DNA of 64,000 nucleotides from the NCBI GenBank assembly GCA_036874045.1, contig JAZBRI010000008.1:11237001-11301000 (forward strand), in the 5' to 3' direction. Position numbers and translations under genes: made by a program. This document shows positions 12,369-24,738 of the stretch, piece by piece. The stretch comes from Cymodocea nodosa. Taxonomy: Eukaryota; Streptophyta; Magnoliopsida; Alismatales; Cymodoceaceae. The notes under the pieces were generated by a model. That model made no database searches. It had not been told where the DNA came from and saw only the letters and a program-made list of their open reading frames with translations. How positions within the stretch are numbered: the first letter of the stretch is position 1; each line of letters opens with the position of its first letter.

Positions 12369-14406
12369 TGTTGATTAATCTTCGCTTTGCGCTATAGAAC
12401 TTAGTGGAAGTAAAGATTGTGAAGCTAAGGTTTTACCAAGGTAGAAACACGAAAGGTTGTTTGTAAAACATTTATAACTCTTTGAGTTTATAAATGGAGA
12501 AACGGATTCAATCATTGAAATCATAAATATAAGATCTGTTACCGATAAATAACTCGAGTGCTTGCAATAACTGTATAAGTTTTACAACCAACAATTGTAG
12601 AATACTTAGCGTAACTATTCATATAAAGAAAATAACTTCAGGCTAAGTGAAAAGTGAGAAAACTCGAAGACTTATGATAATTGTTCGAGTTTCTTGAAGG
12701 AATAGGTGTGAAAAGTCGAAGAGTTAAACATAACTGTTCAAGTTTCAACTGAGACATTATAAAGCAATGAAATTCAACACGTGCAAAATTTGAACTTAAG
12801 GTGTTCAGAAAGTTTCGGAGACTCATAAACCTAACTATCCGATGCTTAGGTGCATTTCGGAGAGTTACAGATAACCATCCGAAAGATAACTTAAATCAAT
12901 CTTCTAGATCACGACACGTGTACTTAAGCAGTTTTATAATAAAGAGATGTTTCGGACAGTTACAAATCTAACTTCCCGATGCCTAGATGCATTTCGGAGA
13001 GTTACAGATAACTTATCGAAAATTCATTTAAGTCATGCATTATGGTTTCGACACGTGTACTTTAGGAAATAATAAAATAGTCTATTGAACGTTTTAAAAC
13101 ATAACTGTCCGATACTTGCAATATAACTTGCCGAAACACTAGAAGATTCAGATACTTAAGAATTAAAAAACCTACAAGTCACTAACAGTTCAGAAATGTA
13201 CTTAATTAAAGTGTATTTCTTGAAATTATACAGATTCTTTCATGAAAACATATAATAGTTCATAAGAGATGAATTATTATACGAGAAATTGCTCCCCCTA
13301 CATAAATGTAGTGTAAAGAATCTATGGCGTACTTAATTTGGGTTGCCAAGCCCTTAGTAGATTTGGCTTTAAAAGGTCAAATAGCTTACTTAAAGAGGAT
13401 GCTAAGCCTTAAATAGATTTGAGTCTCTCTTTTTTTTTATGTTTTTTTTTATAATTTAATTTGAATTAAATACAGAAATAAGTAGTAGAGTTAACAATTT
13501 AGACTTTCTAGCTTTTAGCTTATTCAGTTTACAAAAGATAATTCATAAAGATATACCTGTAGAAACTTAAAAAGAATTCAATAATGAGTACACAAACTTA
13601 AGACAATAAATATCATACATTATGCGTAAAGAGTAGATAATAAGAACAAAAAAAATAACAAGGATTATATGCACAGATTATGGCAGGATTGTTATAACAC
13701 CTTGAAAGATAAATTAAGCTTGAGTACATTGCCCCCTATTTTTTTTATTTTATTATTTTATTCATATATATATATTATATATTACCTCCCACAATATCAT
13801 CTTTTTACGTGATCACAATCCCTTGCTTAGGGGAAAGATAACCAGTTACTCAATGACAAGTGAGAACAGGTAATAATATTTTTTTTTTAAAAAAAAAAAA
13901 TATAATCTAAATTACTTGCAAAATGAGTTTTCAGTCAGCACATCTCAAACTAGTTGGTTTAAGTGACTAGGGTTTAAGATCCCCCAACAGACTTAATTAC
14001 TCAAGTAATTACAGACAAAAATAAAATAAGACAATAAATTAAATTAGAGGCAACCGCAAGAATTAATTTTTCTAACAAAATGTTAATAATTGTCCTTTAA
14101 TAAAAAGTACATACTTTCTATGTATTTTCCTGTTAAAATCTCTATAATAGCATAGACATAAGTAATAAAAATATAGTTGGCACTCATATTGAATTAATTT
14201 AACTTTCCTTAAGTAATCTTTTCTGAATTTTTCTTAAATAAATTGACTTTAATAAAAATCAGAATTTCATAAATTCTTAACTACCAGAAAACTGTAATTC
14301 AAAAATAGATATTTTGTTTTGTTTTGTTTTTTTTTGTTTTTAATGATAAAGACATTAAATTCTAAAACTACCTTATAACAAACCAAAATACAATGAACAT
14401 GACCAT
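12369..14406 (-). other. B internal spacer between pol and third ORF
   Basis: There is no coding sequence. The part nearest the third ORF (about 12540-13140) carries LTR-like motifs. A purine tract lies at 13291-13300 (gctccccc on plus). Further right are simple repeats: a T run near 13428-13455, a TA run near 13763-13785 and a T9A12-like palindrome near 13879-13900. A related spacer occurs outside B at about 53085-53830. Confidence 0.7.
12540..13140 (-). promoter_or_regulatory. U3-like motif block upstream of B third ORF
   Basis: CACGTG occurs at 12778-12783, 12915-12920 and 13052-13057. Between them are aactatccgatg, tttcggagagttac and ccatccgaaag words, the same vocabulary as the B LTR U3. 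The block lies about 170-770 bp upstream of the third-ORF ATG in the element sense. That suggests an internal promoter, which is inference. Confidence 0.45.
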
Positions 14407-17400
14407 TTAAATATCAGATAACCTACAGATACCAAGTTCTAATCGTAATTTTGAGAAACTATTTTCATCTAAGGGTTTTGTAAATAGATCTGCTAATTGT
14501 TCTGTGGTAGGAACAAAATTTAATACTATTTTTCCTTTTATAACATTATCCCTTAGAAAATGATGTCGAACTTCTATATGTTTTGCTTGTGAATGTAACA
14601 CAGGATTTTTAGATAAACTTATTGCAGAACTACTATCATAGAAAATCTTAGTTGGTTCATAGTCTAAATTAAAATCTTTTAAGGTTTGTCTGATCTATAG
14701 GATTTGAGCACAACAAAGTGCAGCAGTTATATATTCAGCTTCAGTTGTAGATAATGCTACACAATTTTACTTTTTACTGAACCATGACACTAAAGAATTA
14801 CCTAACAATTGACAAGTGCCACTAGTGCTTTTTCTTTCAAACTTACATCCTGTGAAATCAGCATCACTATAACCTACTAAGTTTAAAGAACTATGTTTAA
14901 AGTAAAATAGTCTGAAATTGATGATTCCTAATAGATATTTAAAAATTCTTTTAACAACAAGTAGGTGTGATTCCTTAGGATTAGATTGATATCTAGCACA
15001 AGTACACACACTAAACATAATATCTGGTCGGCTAGCTATTAAATAGAGTAATGAACTAATCATACTTCTATATTGTTTTACATCTACAGTTTTTCTAGAG
15101 TCATCTTTATCCAACTTGGTGATAGTACTCATTGGTGTATTGTTTGTTTTAGTGTTGTCTAAACCAAACCTCTTTAATAAACCTTGAGTATATTTTTCTT
15201 GTGAAATAAAAGTACCCTAATCTAATTGCTTAATTTGTAAGCCTAAGAAAAATGATAGTTCACCCATCATACTCATTTCTAATTGATTAGTCATGTCTTT
15301 TGAAAAGGACTCAACTAATTTATCATTTGTTGCTCCAAATATGATGTCATCTACATAGATTTGAACTACTAATATATCTTTTTCAATCTTCTTGATAAAA
15401 AGAGTGTGATCTGCCTTTCCCATAGAATACCCTTTTTCCATAAGAAATTTAGATAATCTTTCATACCAAGACCTAGGAGCTTGTTTAAGGCCATATAGTG
15501 CCTTCTTAAGCCTGTAAACATACTCAAGATGTTTTGAATCTTCAAAACTTGGAGGTTGTTTTACATACACTTCTTCTTTTATATATCCATTTAAAAAAGC
15601 AGTCTTAACATACATTTGATATAATTTGAAATCCATATAACAAGCATAAGCTAACAAAATTCGTATTAATTCTAGTCTAGCAACAAGAGCAAATGTTTTA
15701 TCATAGTCAATTCCTTCCTCTTGCTTGTAACTTTGAGCAACTAATCTAGCTTTATTTTTAACTATATGTACATCTTGATCTACTTTATTTCTAAATACCC
15801 ACCTTGTTCCTATTATGGACTGATTTTAAAGTGGTGGAACTAGATCCCATACCTCATTTCTTATAAATTGATTTAGCACATCTTGCATAGCTAAATACCA
15901 AAATTCATCTTCTAAGACATCTTCAATTTTCTTAGGTTCTAGCAAAGAAACAAATGAATAAGCACCACAGATGTTGACTACTAATGGCTGAGTCCTAACT
16001 CCTTGATTAGGATCGCCTATTATCTGATCAATAGAATGAGATGAAGCATAACGCCAATTTCTATGTTGTTCCACATTTTCTATAGGTATGACATTATTTT
16101 CTTCTAAATTTTCATCATTCAAACTTAGATTTCTTATTTCATCAGATAATTTATCAATTTCTCTGTCAACATCATTTGGTACTATTTCTGGGAGAATTTC
16201 TGAATCAAAGTTTTCAGTATGTCTTAGATCTAAATGAGAATTTTCATGAAATTTTACATGCAGGTATCCTCAATGGTTTTTGTTGATTTATTATAAACTC
16301 TATATGCTTTACTTCTAATGGAATAACCAACAAAAATACCTTCATCCGATTTGGCTTTAAATTTGTCTCTTCGTTCCTTAGTGTTTAAAATAAAACACTT
16401 ATAGCCAAAGGGTTTTAAATAACTTATTTTGGGAACCCTGTTATACCATATCTCATAAGGAGTTTTATCTAAAATTGGTCTTAGATGTACTCTATTTATA
16501 ACATAGCATGTTGTATGAACTGCTTCTGCCCAGAGAAATAGGGGTAACTTATTCTCATTTAACATGGTTCTGGACATTTCCTGAAGTGATCTGTTTTTAT
16601 GTTCTACTATCCCATTTTGTGAAGGAGCTCTTGGAAATGAGTACCTATGATCTATGCCTAATTCTTCACAAAAGGTGTCCATTTGATCATTATCAAATTC
16701 TGTACCATGATCATTCCTAAGTTTTTGAATTTTAACATTTTCCTCATTCTGAACTTTATTACAGAATATTTTAAATATTTCAAAAACTTCAGTTTTATTA
16801 GCTTGAAAATAGACCCAAGTGAATCTAGAATAGTTATCAACTAGTACAAAAGCATAATGCTTACCTCCTAGACTAGTTGTTCTAGTAGGTCCAAATAAAT
16901 CCATATGCACTAGTTCTAATACTCTTTTGCTTGTTATTTCATTTAAGCTTTTAAAGGATGTTTTATGTAATTTACCTATTTGACATGCATCACACATAAA
17001 TTCTTTCGAGTACTTTATACTAGGTAAACCTCTAACTAGATTCTTTTTAGATAGCTTTTGTAATAATTTTAAGTTTGAGTGTCCTAGCCTTCTATGCCAT
17101 AAAATGACTTCATCCGATTTTGGAATTAAGCAAGCATTGCCTTTAATAATATCAAAAGGCAAATTTAGAATACAAACAGATCATTTCTTGTATGTAGTGA
17201 ATAAAATTTTGTTTGTACACATGTCCATAATTTTACAGGAATCTTTTTCAAAAATTACTCTGTAAATCTTCATTAAAACAGGAACACTCAATAAATTAAA
17301 ACCTAAGTTTTCCACTAATAAGACATCATTTATAAAGCATTTCTCAGTTACCTAAACCTTGCCAGACCCAAGGATATTTGTTTTGCTTTTATTTCCAAAG

Positions 17401-18578
17401 GTAACTTGTCCGTTCTTGGTCTTTGTTATTTTTGTAAGTAATCGTATATCTCTAGTCATGTGGCTGGATGCTCCACTATCCATTATCCATTTTGATTTGT
17501 GTACCTCACTGGATTTTGCCATAAAGCATACATTTGCCAGATTTTCTTCTGAATTTGATGTTGATGAGGATTCATTGTCTGATGTTGAATATTTTGTTTC
17601 TTCACTTTGTGAAGCTGAAGAATCATCCCATGTCACTTTAAGCGCCCTTCTCTTTCTGAATTTCTTATTCCTGAAATTCCTCCTTGAATTCTTCTTATCT
17701 TTGTTGAGAGGACAACCAGTTTGAAAGTGACCCGGCCTGTTGCACTTGTAGCATATACTTTTGTCTTTCGTGAATGACTTCTTCTCTATATCTCCAAATG
17801 TCTTTGCTGACTTGAAGTTCCTGCGTTTCTTCAACAGATTTCTAAATTTTCTGGTCAACAACAGTAAATCATCGTTAGAATCACTAGTGACTTGTGAGAC
17901 TTTATCAGCCTGAAAAGCCAGATCCCTTCTAGGATTTTTCCCTTTTGGATCTAAATGTTGTACTTTATAGGCTGTTAGATTTCCTATGAGATCATCAAGA
18001 GTATATGTATTTAAGTCTTTGGACTCTTCAATAGATGTTGTCTTTTGAGCCCAAATTTTAGTTAAAGATCTAAGGATCTTTCTTACCAAGTATTTTTCCT
18101 CGAATTTCTTGCCTAAAGATTTTAATGAATTTATAATCTCAAGAAAACAGGAAAACATCTCAGAGATACATTCATTTTCGTGCATTTTAAAAAGCTCATA
18201 TTTATGTACTAACATATTGATCTTAGATTCCTTGACCTGATTGGTACCTTCATTAGCAACTTCTAAAGCATGTGATATCTCATATGTAGTTTGATATGTA
18301 GAAACTTTATTAAATTGATCATGAGATAAAGCACAAAACAAGATGTTTAAACCTTTAGCATTCAGTGTCATTCACTCCTTTTCATCAAAAGTCCAAGTAT
18401 CATAAGGAGTCGTAACTAACACTATAGGATTGCTAATTATATGCCATAGTTTGAAATCAATTGACTGAAAGAATACTTTCATCCTATATTTCTAGTAGCC
18501 ATAATTGCTACCTTCAAACATAGGAGGACGATTAGTGGTTTGTCCTTCAGTCATAACTAAGATTTCAGAATTGTCCAT
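14407..18578 (-). pseudogene. gag-pol: B gag-pol polyprotein remnant
   Basis: Starting at ATG 18578, Gag has the plant copia N-terminal domain (NRPPMFEG...KYRMKVFFQSID). A CX2CX4HX4C zinc knuckle (CYKCNRPGHFQTGC) lies near 17720-17760 and protease (MDSGASSHMT) near 17450-17490, with only about 80 residues between them and no stop. Integrase has HHCC residues and an intact-looking DDE set (HMDLFGP, NDHGTEFD, QNGIVEHKNR). RT has YVDD near 15350 and RNase H ends at 14407 (TAA). Stops include a TAG for Trp in Gag (GY*KYRM), a TGA at the codon before 18371, a TAG for Gln after protease at 17352-17354, and a TAA for CAA in RNase H near 14764. The stretch 17162-16254 is open for 302 codons. It is clearly Sirevirus and non-functional. 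Confidence 0.9.
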
Positions 18579-18678
18579 TTTAAACAGATGATCCGAAGTA
18601 AATGACAGGAAAAATCGATTCCTAAATAGAGAATTGAAGGCTTTTCAGATGCTTTAAATAGTTTAAGTGCACTGATAC

Positions 18679-18757
18679 TATTATACTTAGAGAATATTAT
18701 GTAGACTTATTTAAATACGATAATAAAGCATATGTCATCAAAATTAAATACCTAACA
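18679..18757 (-). repeat. B 5' LTR remnant (79 bp)
   Basis: Only the U3 start of the 5' LTR survives; it matches 9371-9449. It is joined directly to gcactgatac at 18669-18678, a remnant of the PBS complement. About 1.15 kb of the LTR is deleted. The outer end and TSD are intact, so the deletion followed insertion. Confidence 0.85.
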
Positions 18758-19170
18758 TTTTCCTTCATCAAAATACACATGTTCTGACCCACGTTTACAA
18801 TTCAAATTTTCTTTAATCATCAATCTTGGATCTCTGAAAAATTTCCTGCAAAATAAACTTTCTTGTCCAAAATTTATCATCAAGTGTAGTAAGTAGTTGT
18901 TACTTTAATGTTAACTAAATGAGTAACACAATTAGATATATAACTTAACATTTCTAACTTAATAAGTTTCTCATGTGCCAACTCACGTGACAAGTATTGT
19001 AGCTAACTCAACGAACCATCTCTATTGTATTACAGATAACTCAATGAACCAGTGATAAACAAATGTTTTTATAGTACGAATTTTACCATGTGCAAAAATA
19101 AGAACTTAAGTTTATAATACGTTGCCTTAGTGTTCAGTATAACAACTCAATGCATGCTGTTATGTTAACT
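18758..19170 (-). repeat. Family-A LTR, minus orientation, right part of interrupted copy
   Basis: Continues the LTR interrupted at 8224, starting ttttccttcatc. It keeps the U3 motifs in reverse (tcacgtgac, ctcaacgaacc). It stops at gttatgttaact near 19170, where a plus-strand pol fragment begins without a normal element boundary. Confidence 0.85.
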
Positions 19171-19541
19171 CAAGAAAAATATGTAGATGAAATGCTTAAG
19201 AAATTTAACTTTAGTGATATAAGGATTCAAGGAACTCCTATGAGTACTTCTTTAAAGTTAGATATTGATGACATAGGAAAATCAATAGATCAAAGAAAAT
19301 ACAGAAGTATGATTGGTTCTTTACTTTATTTGACAACTAGTATACCTGATATTATGTTTGCTGTGTGTGCTTGTGCTAGATTTCAATCTAATCCTAAAGA
19401 AACACACTCAATTGCTGTTAAAAGAATATTTAAATATATGCAAGGAACTAAAAATTTTAGACTGTATTATTCTAAGGATAGTTCAATAGATCTTATAGGA
19501 TATACTGATGCTGATTACGTAGGATCTAAGTCTGATAGAAA
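19171..19541 (+). pseudogene. Plus-strand RT/RNase H fragment, left of LINE
   Basis: The translation reads EKYVDEMLKKFN...QRKYRSMIGSLLYL...DADYVGSKSDRN, the linker between copia RT and RNase H. It is open up to the LINE. The start inside RT is a breakpoint with the LTR, with no start codon of its own. Its frame resumes at 25279 after the LINE and the duplicated target. Confidence 0.85.
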
Positions 19542-19636
19542 CCCAAAAACCCTATTCCTCACCTCCACTTTCTCTCTCTAGCTAGAGTTTCTCTCTCTAG
19601 GCGATTTTCACCCTTTGCTCTATTCTTCCCTCTTTC

Positions 19637-21442
19637 ATGGCGGATTCCCCGCCAGTGCAACTAGGAGAACCTCCTCCTTTCGTTGATCCTCAAGCATGGC
19701 AGAAAAATGCTCCACGACCTTCTTTTGCAGCCACTATTAAGGAACATTTTGTTCCTCCAACTTTCTCGGATCTTCCAGTTTGTGAACCCATCATTGTTGA
19801 TGGACAACAACAGATTTCTTTCAATGTGGAGGAGATATCTACAATGGCAGCCCCATTCCATTATACCCTGGTAGGACGTTTTGCTGGTCAACGTCCCGAT
19901 CTGCATTCTATTCTGGAGGGTATTAAAGCAACTCTCAACGTTTCTGAAGGGATTTTTCCTGCTGCACTTGATTCTAGGTATGTTCTATTACGTTTTCAGC
20001 ATCAACATATTTTCTTACAAGCTTTAGTTAAAGAAAACTAGAACATTAAGGGGAAGAGGATGTCAGTTTTTCGTTGGTCTCCTTTCTCACCTAAGATGGA
20101 AGCCACTTGGGCTCCAGTTTGGGTCCACCTTCCTCAGCTGCGTGCACACTTACACACGCCTGAAGCTATTAAATCTATAGCAAAACTTCTAGGGAAATAC
20201 CTCTGCTCGGATCGAGATGTTTGTAATTTTACACGCCCAGGTCTTACAGTCATCTACGTTGAAATGGATCTTTCCAAAACCCTTCCTCGCTCCATCGTCA
20301 TCGATAATGGTGGAGAAATTATCAACCAAAAGGTTATATACCCATTTGAACCAAAATTCTACGAATTTTGCTGTAAAATTGGGCACACTACTCAAACATG
20401 CAGAAAGAAAGCAACGTCTGACACTACTGCACCTGCCATTACCGTACCTGCCACTATTCCACACAAAGACCCGCTAGGTAATTCTCAATGGCAAGTTGTC
20501 ACTTGGAAAAATAAAAAGAAAAATAATCAGGAACAGCTGTCGGACACACTTGCAGAATCGGCTAACAGGCAGAAGGCAACAACGACAAACATGGCTGGTG
20601 TGAACGCAAAGCTAGCAAATAAAAAAGATGGCAGGTCTGACAAAAGCTCGGTTGAACTGGAAAATACTACGGTACAACTGAAAGAAAAAGCTGACACTGT
20701 CAGCGTCGAACCGATAGGATCTCCGGTCCAACCGAAGGAGAGACCGTCTTCGGTGTCAGACCAGAACAGTAAGATCGCTCTTCCTCCGATTCCACTGATC
20801 AATATGATCGGACCGAAAAAAAGGATGGTCAAAAAATCTGTCAATTTTCAGGATGCGTAGCCTGCATCATCCGAAAAAGCTGTCAGCCAACATCAACCCA
20901 TACTTATCTCTGACAAAATCCCGATAGAACCGGAGAATATCATGCAACAGACAAAACAAAGATCGACGATTTCTCCACATTTTCAAATCAAACTGCCACA
21001 AGATACAGAAACTGCGGTACTACATCAGGCTCTGACCGATTCAGAATGGAAATTGGTTACACGCAATAGACGATTAAAAAAATCTGCCATCTCTTCGTCA
21101 GAAACTGAGTAGTCCCTTGAACAGATTTCTGTGGCAAGCTTACCAGACAAGCATCCTATGACCAAACATATTTCATTACATCCAGAGGATATCAGAACCA
21201 CACAAAATCAATATTCCCTAGAAATTTTAAAAGAAAAATTAGAACAATTGTCAGTAGAATCCGATTTAGAAGACGAATCCCTTTCCTCAAGCAACCACCA
21301 ATCTGACACAGAAGATACCATATCACAACAGGACTACAGAGTAACTAGATCAAAGAGACAAAGCATTCGTCTGCGACAGAAAAAAAGCAAGATCTCTAAT
21401 GATGGCGAATCATCCCGAAGTGTCAGCATCAATTCACAATAA
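19637..21442 (+). pseudogene. LINE ORF1 (DUF4283-like domain and CCHC zinc knuckle)
   Basis: ATG 19637 follows a pyrimidine-rich leader. The 601-codon frame has three in-frame TAGs (20039-20041, 20858-20860 and 21110-21112) and no frameshift. The first TAG sits where plant LINE ORF1 proteins usually have Trp. The N-terminal third matches the DUF4283-type RNA-binding region of plant L1 ORF1; a knuckle FCCKIGHTTQTC follows near 20370-20405. The C-terminal half is Ser/Lys/Glu-rich and low in complexity. The expected role is RNA binding in the LINE particle. Confidence 0.82.
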
Positions 21443-21466
21443 GTCTCTCTCTACTTACCAGATTTT

Positions 21467-24400
21467 ATGAATATCTTATTTTGGAATTGAGTGGGCTGAT
21501 CAATCGATCAACCCAAATTTATCTTAAAAATCTCATTAGAATAGAAAACTTAGAGGCAATATGCATATTAGAATATTTTATGAAGCCCGAAGATACTCAA
21601 AAATTTGCTGATAATATCAATTGGAATTATCACTATGGCAATCATAAAATTTGCACTTTTTGGTCGGATAATTTTATTTTTCAGATCGAAGAAATGCATC
21701 CTCAAGTCTGTACTTATAAAGTATTAAATGCTCCCTATAAGGATCTATTCATTTCAGTCATTTATGCCTCATGCAACCAGTATACCAGACGCCAACTCTA
21801 GAATCAGTTATCAGAGACCAATTTGCTTGTTGACAAATCATGTTGGATTTTAGGGGGAGATTTTAATGTGGTCAGACATATTGGAGAAACCAAAAATATG
21901 CTCCATAACCACCAATCAGCTATGCAGGACTTCAATGAATTTATTCACAACAATCTACTCACAGAACCTTCTCATAGTGGGAATCAATTTACTTGGTGTA
22001 ATAATCGAGCAGATACTAACAGAAGGTATGCCAGATTAGACCGCATTTTAATCAACTCTCATATGGCCACTCATATCACTGAAGAGATATCCTATGGCAA
22101 TCGAGTCTATTTAGATCATGCTTATATTATCCTTAAGAATAGGAATTCTATCTCATGGGGTCCGACAGTATTTCGCTTTAAAAATATGTGGTTGACGTAT
22201 GAAGAACTACCAAATATGATTCAAGTAGTGTGGCAGAGTCTCAGCTATAGTAATCCTATTACTAATTTCAGTGCTAAACTCAAGCTACTCAAAGAGAAAC
22301 TAAAGATATGAAATGCTGAAAGTGTGGGCAATATTTTCGAAGAAGAGGAGAAGATAATTAGACAAATTAATTCTCTGGAACAAGATTTCCAACAAAATAT
22401 CATAGGATGCACTCTGGATAAAATTTCTTGTCTCCACAATTACCAAGAAGCCCTCCGGAAAAATAATTACCGTCAATTTCTCTTCTTCCGCCAATCTACA
22501 CAAATTGATTGGATGAAGGATATGGATCGTAACACAAAATATTTTCATCAGATTATCAAAAGAAGAAGCACGAAGGATTGTTTCAGGAGTATGCTTAAAT
22601 CAGATACGTCCAATATTATTAGTGATCAACTCAAAATCAATGGGAAAAATTATTTCAACAAATTATTTACATCCCAACACACTCAAATGATTGATAGCAT
22701 GATCAGCAATATTCCAACTATTCTTACTCCGGAAGATAACAAGAAACTATGGGATATTCCCACCATCAATGAGATTAAAGATGCTGTATTTGATCTTCCC
22801 AATAATAAAGCTCTAGGTCCAGATGGTTTCACTGCTGAATTCTTCAAACACTTTTGAAACATTATCGGTAATGATTTCTGTCATGTAGTTCAAAGTTTCT
22901 TCACAGGATCTCCTCTTAATGGTAAATGGAAAGCTACTTTCATTACTCTAATACCTAAGAAGAAACAACCAGAGGATTTTTTGGACTTTCGCCCTATTAG
23001 CTTATGCAACATCTCCTATAAATGTATTGCCAAAATATTAGCTAATCGGATTGGGGATATCATACCCAACATTATATCTAGCACTCAAACAACATTTATC
23101 AAAGGCAAAAGTATTTTTGATAATATATCTCTCACTCAGGAGCTCATACAAAACATAGACCAAGGCCATCGAGGGGGGAACATTATTATTAAACTCGACA
23201 TGGAAAAAGCATTTGACAAAATGGAATGGTCAGCTATTTTTGACACTCTTGCTACCTTCGGATTCGACACAAATATTATTGATCTAATTACAAGATGTAT
23301 AACGGCAAACCCTACCTCAATCCTCTTCAATGGAGCTAACTCTCAAGTATTTTATCCAACCCAAGGATTACGCCAAGGTGACCCGCTTTCTCCTCTTCTC
23401 TTCATTATCACTGAAGAATTATTATCTAGGGCTTTCTTTAAAATGCAAATGGAGCAATATTATGTCCCTTATAAATGCCAAAGTAGACATTGGAAAATAT
23501 CCCATTTGCTATTTGCCAATGATGCTCTTCTTTTTCTAAATGGCCGCAAATCAATGTTGGACAAAGCACTAACCATTCTGCAGCAATATGAATCATCAAC
23601 GGGACAAAAAATCAACTACAGAAAGAGTAACTACTATATCTCGAAAAAAAGTTCGGAACACAGAAAGAATTTTTTCTCCACAATGATTGGATGCCCTCAA
23701 GGAAATTGGCCTTTCATCTATCTCAGCTGCCCTATCTTCAAAGGTCAATCTCGCCTTAAATACTTTCAATATCTCATTGACAAAATTCAAAATAAAGTTG
23801 CAGGTTGGAAGGCTAAATTCCTCAGCTAAGGGGGGAGATTAATGCTAATTAAGCATGTATTAAATTCTATTCCTATACACACTTTATCAGTACTGCCCAT
23901 TCCTTTTGGAATTATTCAAAAAATCAACAATATCTGTGCACGTTTTTTCTGGTCTGGAGATAGTACCTAGAAAAATTTTCATTGGCTTAAATGGGAAAAG
24001 ATTTCTACTCCCATTACAAAAGGAGGGCTGGATATTAGAAATTTAAAAGATCAATTGATTGCTTTCCAGCTAAAGCAAATACATAAACTGATCAATAATA
24101 AAGGCATCTGGGTGGAAGCCATTAAGGCAATCTATGGCAATATGGAGCAAATTATTAACATCCACAAAGACAGCAACATTAGCAAAACTTTAGGCAGAAC
24201 GTGGCACAGGTATAATCAAGCACTATAGATTTCAAGATTTTCTATCAAAGCCGCTTGGAATTCTATCAGAAATCATCTACCACAGAACAAAAATCTGTTG
24301 GGTTTTTGGAGTATTAAAATTCCTACAAAAGTATCTATTTTCCTTTGGAAACTCAATAAAAAGTTCCTCCCCGTGGATGAAGCCGAAAAACATATGGGTC

Positions 24401-24738
24401 ATCACCTACCTTCTATATGCAATTTTTGCAAGAACTCCATCGAATCTATTAATCATATTTTTTATCAATGCTCATTTACTCTAAACGTTATTAGTTGGCT
24501 TCGATTTTTGACTACAACAAAACCTATACATAACTGGGAAATCTGGAGCAGACAACAGCTTTATTCACGCCAAAAATCTTCACAGAATCAATTTTATAAA
24601 TATCTTATGGCAATAACTCTTTGGAGTTTGTGGAAACACAGAAGTGAGATAATTTATGGAAATAAAAAGCCTAACCCTTCCTCTATCATATCACAGATTA
24701 TTTATTACATTCAAGGTTTCAATACTAGAGCAAATTGA
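21467..24738 (+). pseudogene. LINE ORF2 (AP endonuclease, reverse transcriptase, zf-RVT)
   Basis: ATG 21467 gives MNILFWN, the usual start of the endonuclease, then a 1-base loss near 21487 shifts frame. Endonuclease motifs include GGDFNVV and the LDH block near 22120. RT has KLDMEKAFDKMEW, RQGDPLSPLLF and the catalytic box, which reads FAND (aat at 23518-23520) instead of FADD. A zf-RVT region (FWSIKIPTKVSIFLWKL) ends the frame at 24738. Stops are TAG near 21799, TGA near 22309 and 22855 (both where Trp is expected), TAA near 23827 and further TAGs near 23968 and 24226. The missing Asp and the stops make it inactive. Confidence 0.88.

Larger units (their letters stand above)
8225..18757 (-). 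mobile_element. B: family-B Sirevirus element, 10.5 kb, TSD TTTTC
   Basis: Order on the minus strand: 5' LTR remnant (18679-18757), PBS remnant, gag-protease-integrase-RT-RNase H (18578 to 14407), spacer, third ORF (12368 to 9776), PPT (9450-9463), 3' LTR (8225-9449). It is flanked by perfect 5-bp target duplications ttttc (8220-8224 and 18758-18762) inside a family-A LTR. The domain set and SIRE-type RNase H place it in Sirevirus, but the LTR sequence and Gag layout differ from family A. All coding regions carry stops; it is dead. Confidence 0.9.

Noticed and set aside
13879..13900. T-run/A-run palindrome as a terminator
   Set aside because: It is a simple poly-T/poly-A tract in an element spacer; there is no transcript evidence and no stem with a loop.
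17359..17724. Plus-strand open frame of 121 codons across the B gag-protease region
   Set aside because: It is antisense to the recognisable zinc knuckle and protease on the minus strand and shows no motif of its own.
20527..20844. Minus-strand open frame of 105 codons in LINE ORF1
   Set aside because: A shadow of a Ser/Lys/Glu-rich stretch of ORF1; no independent evidence.
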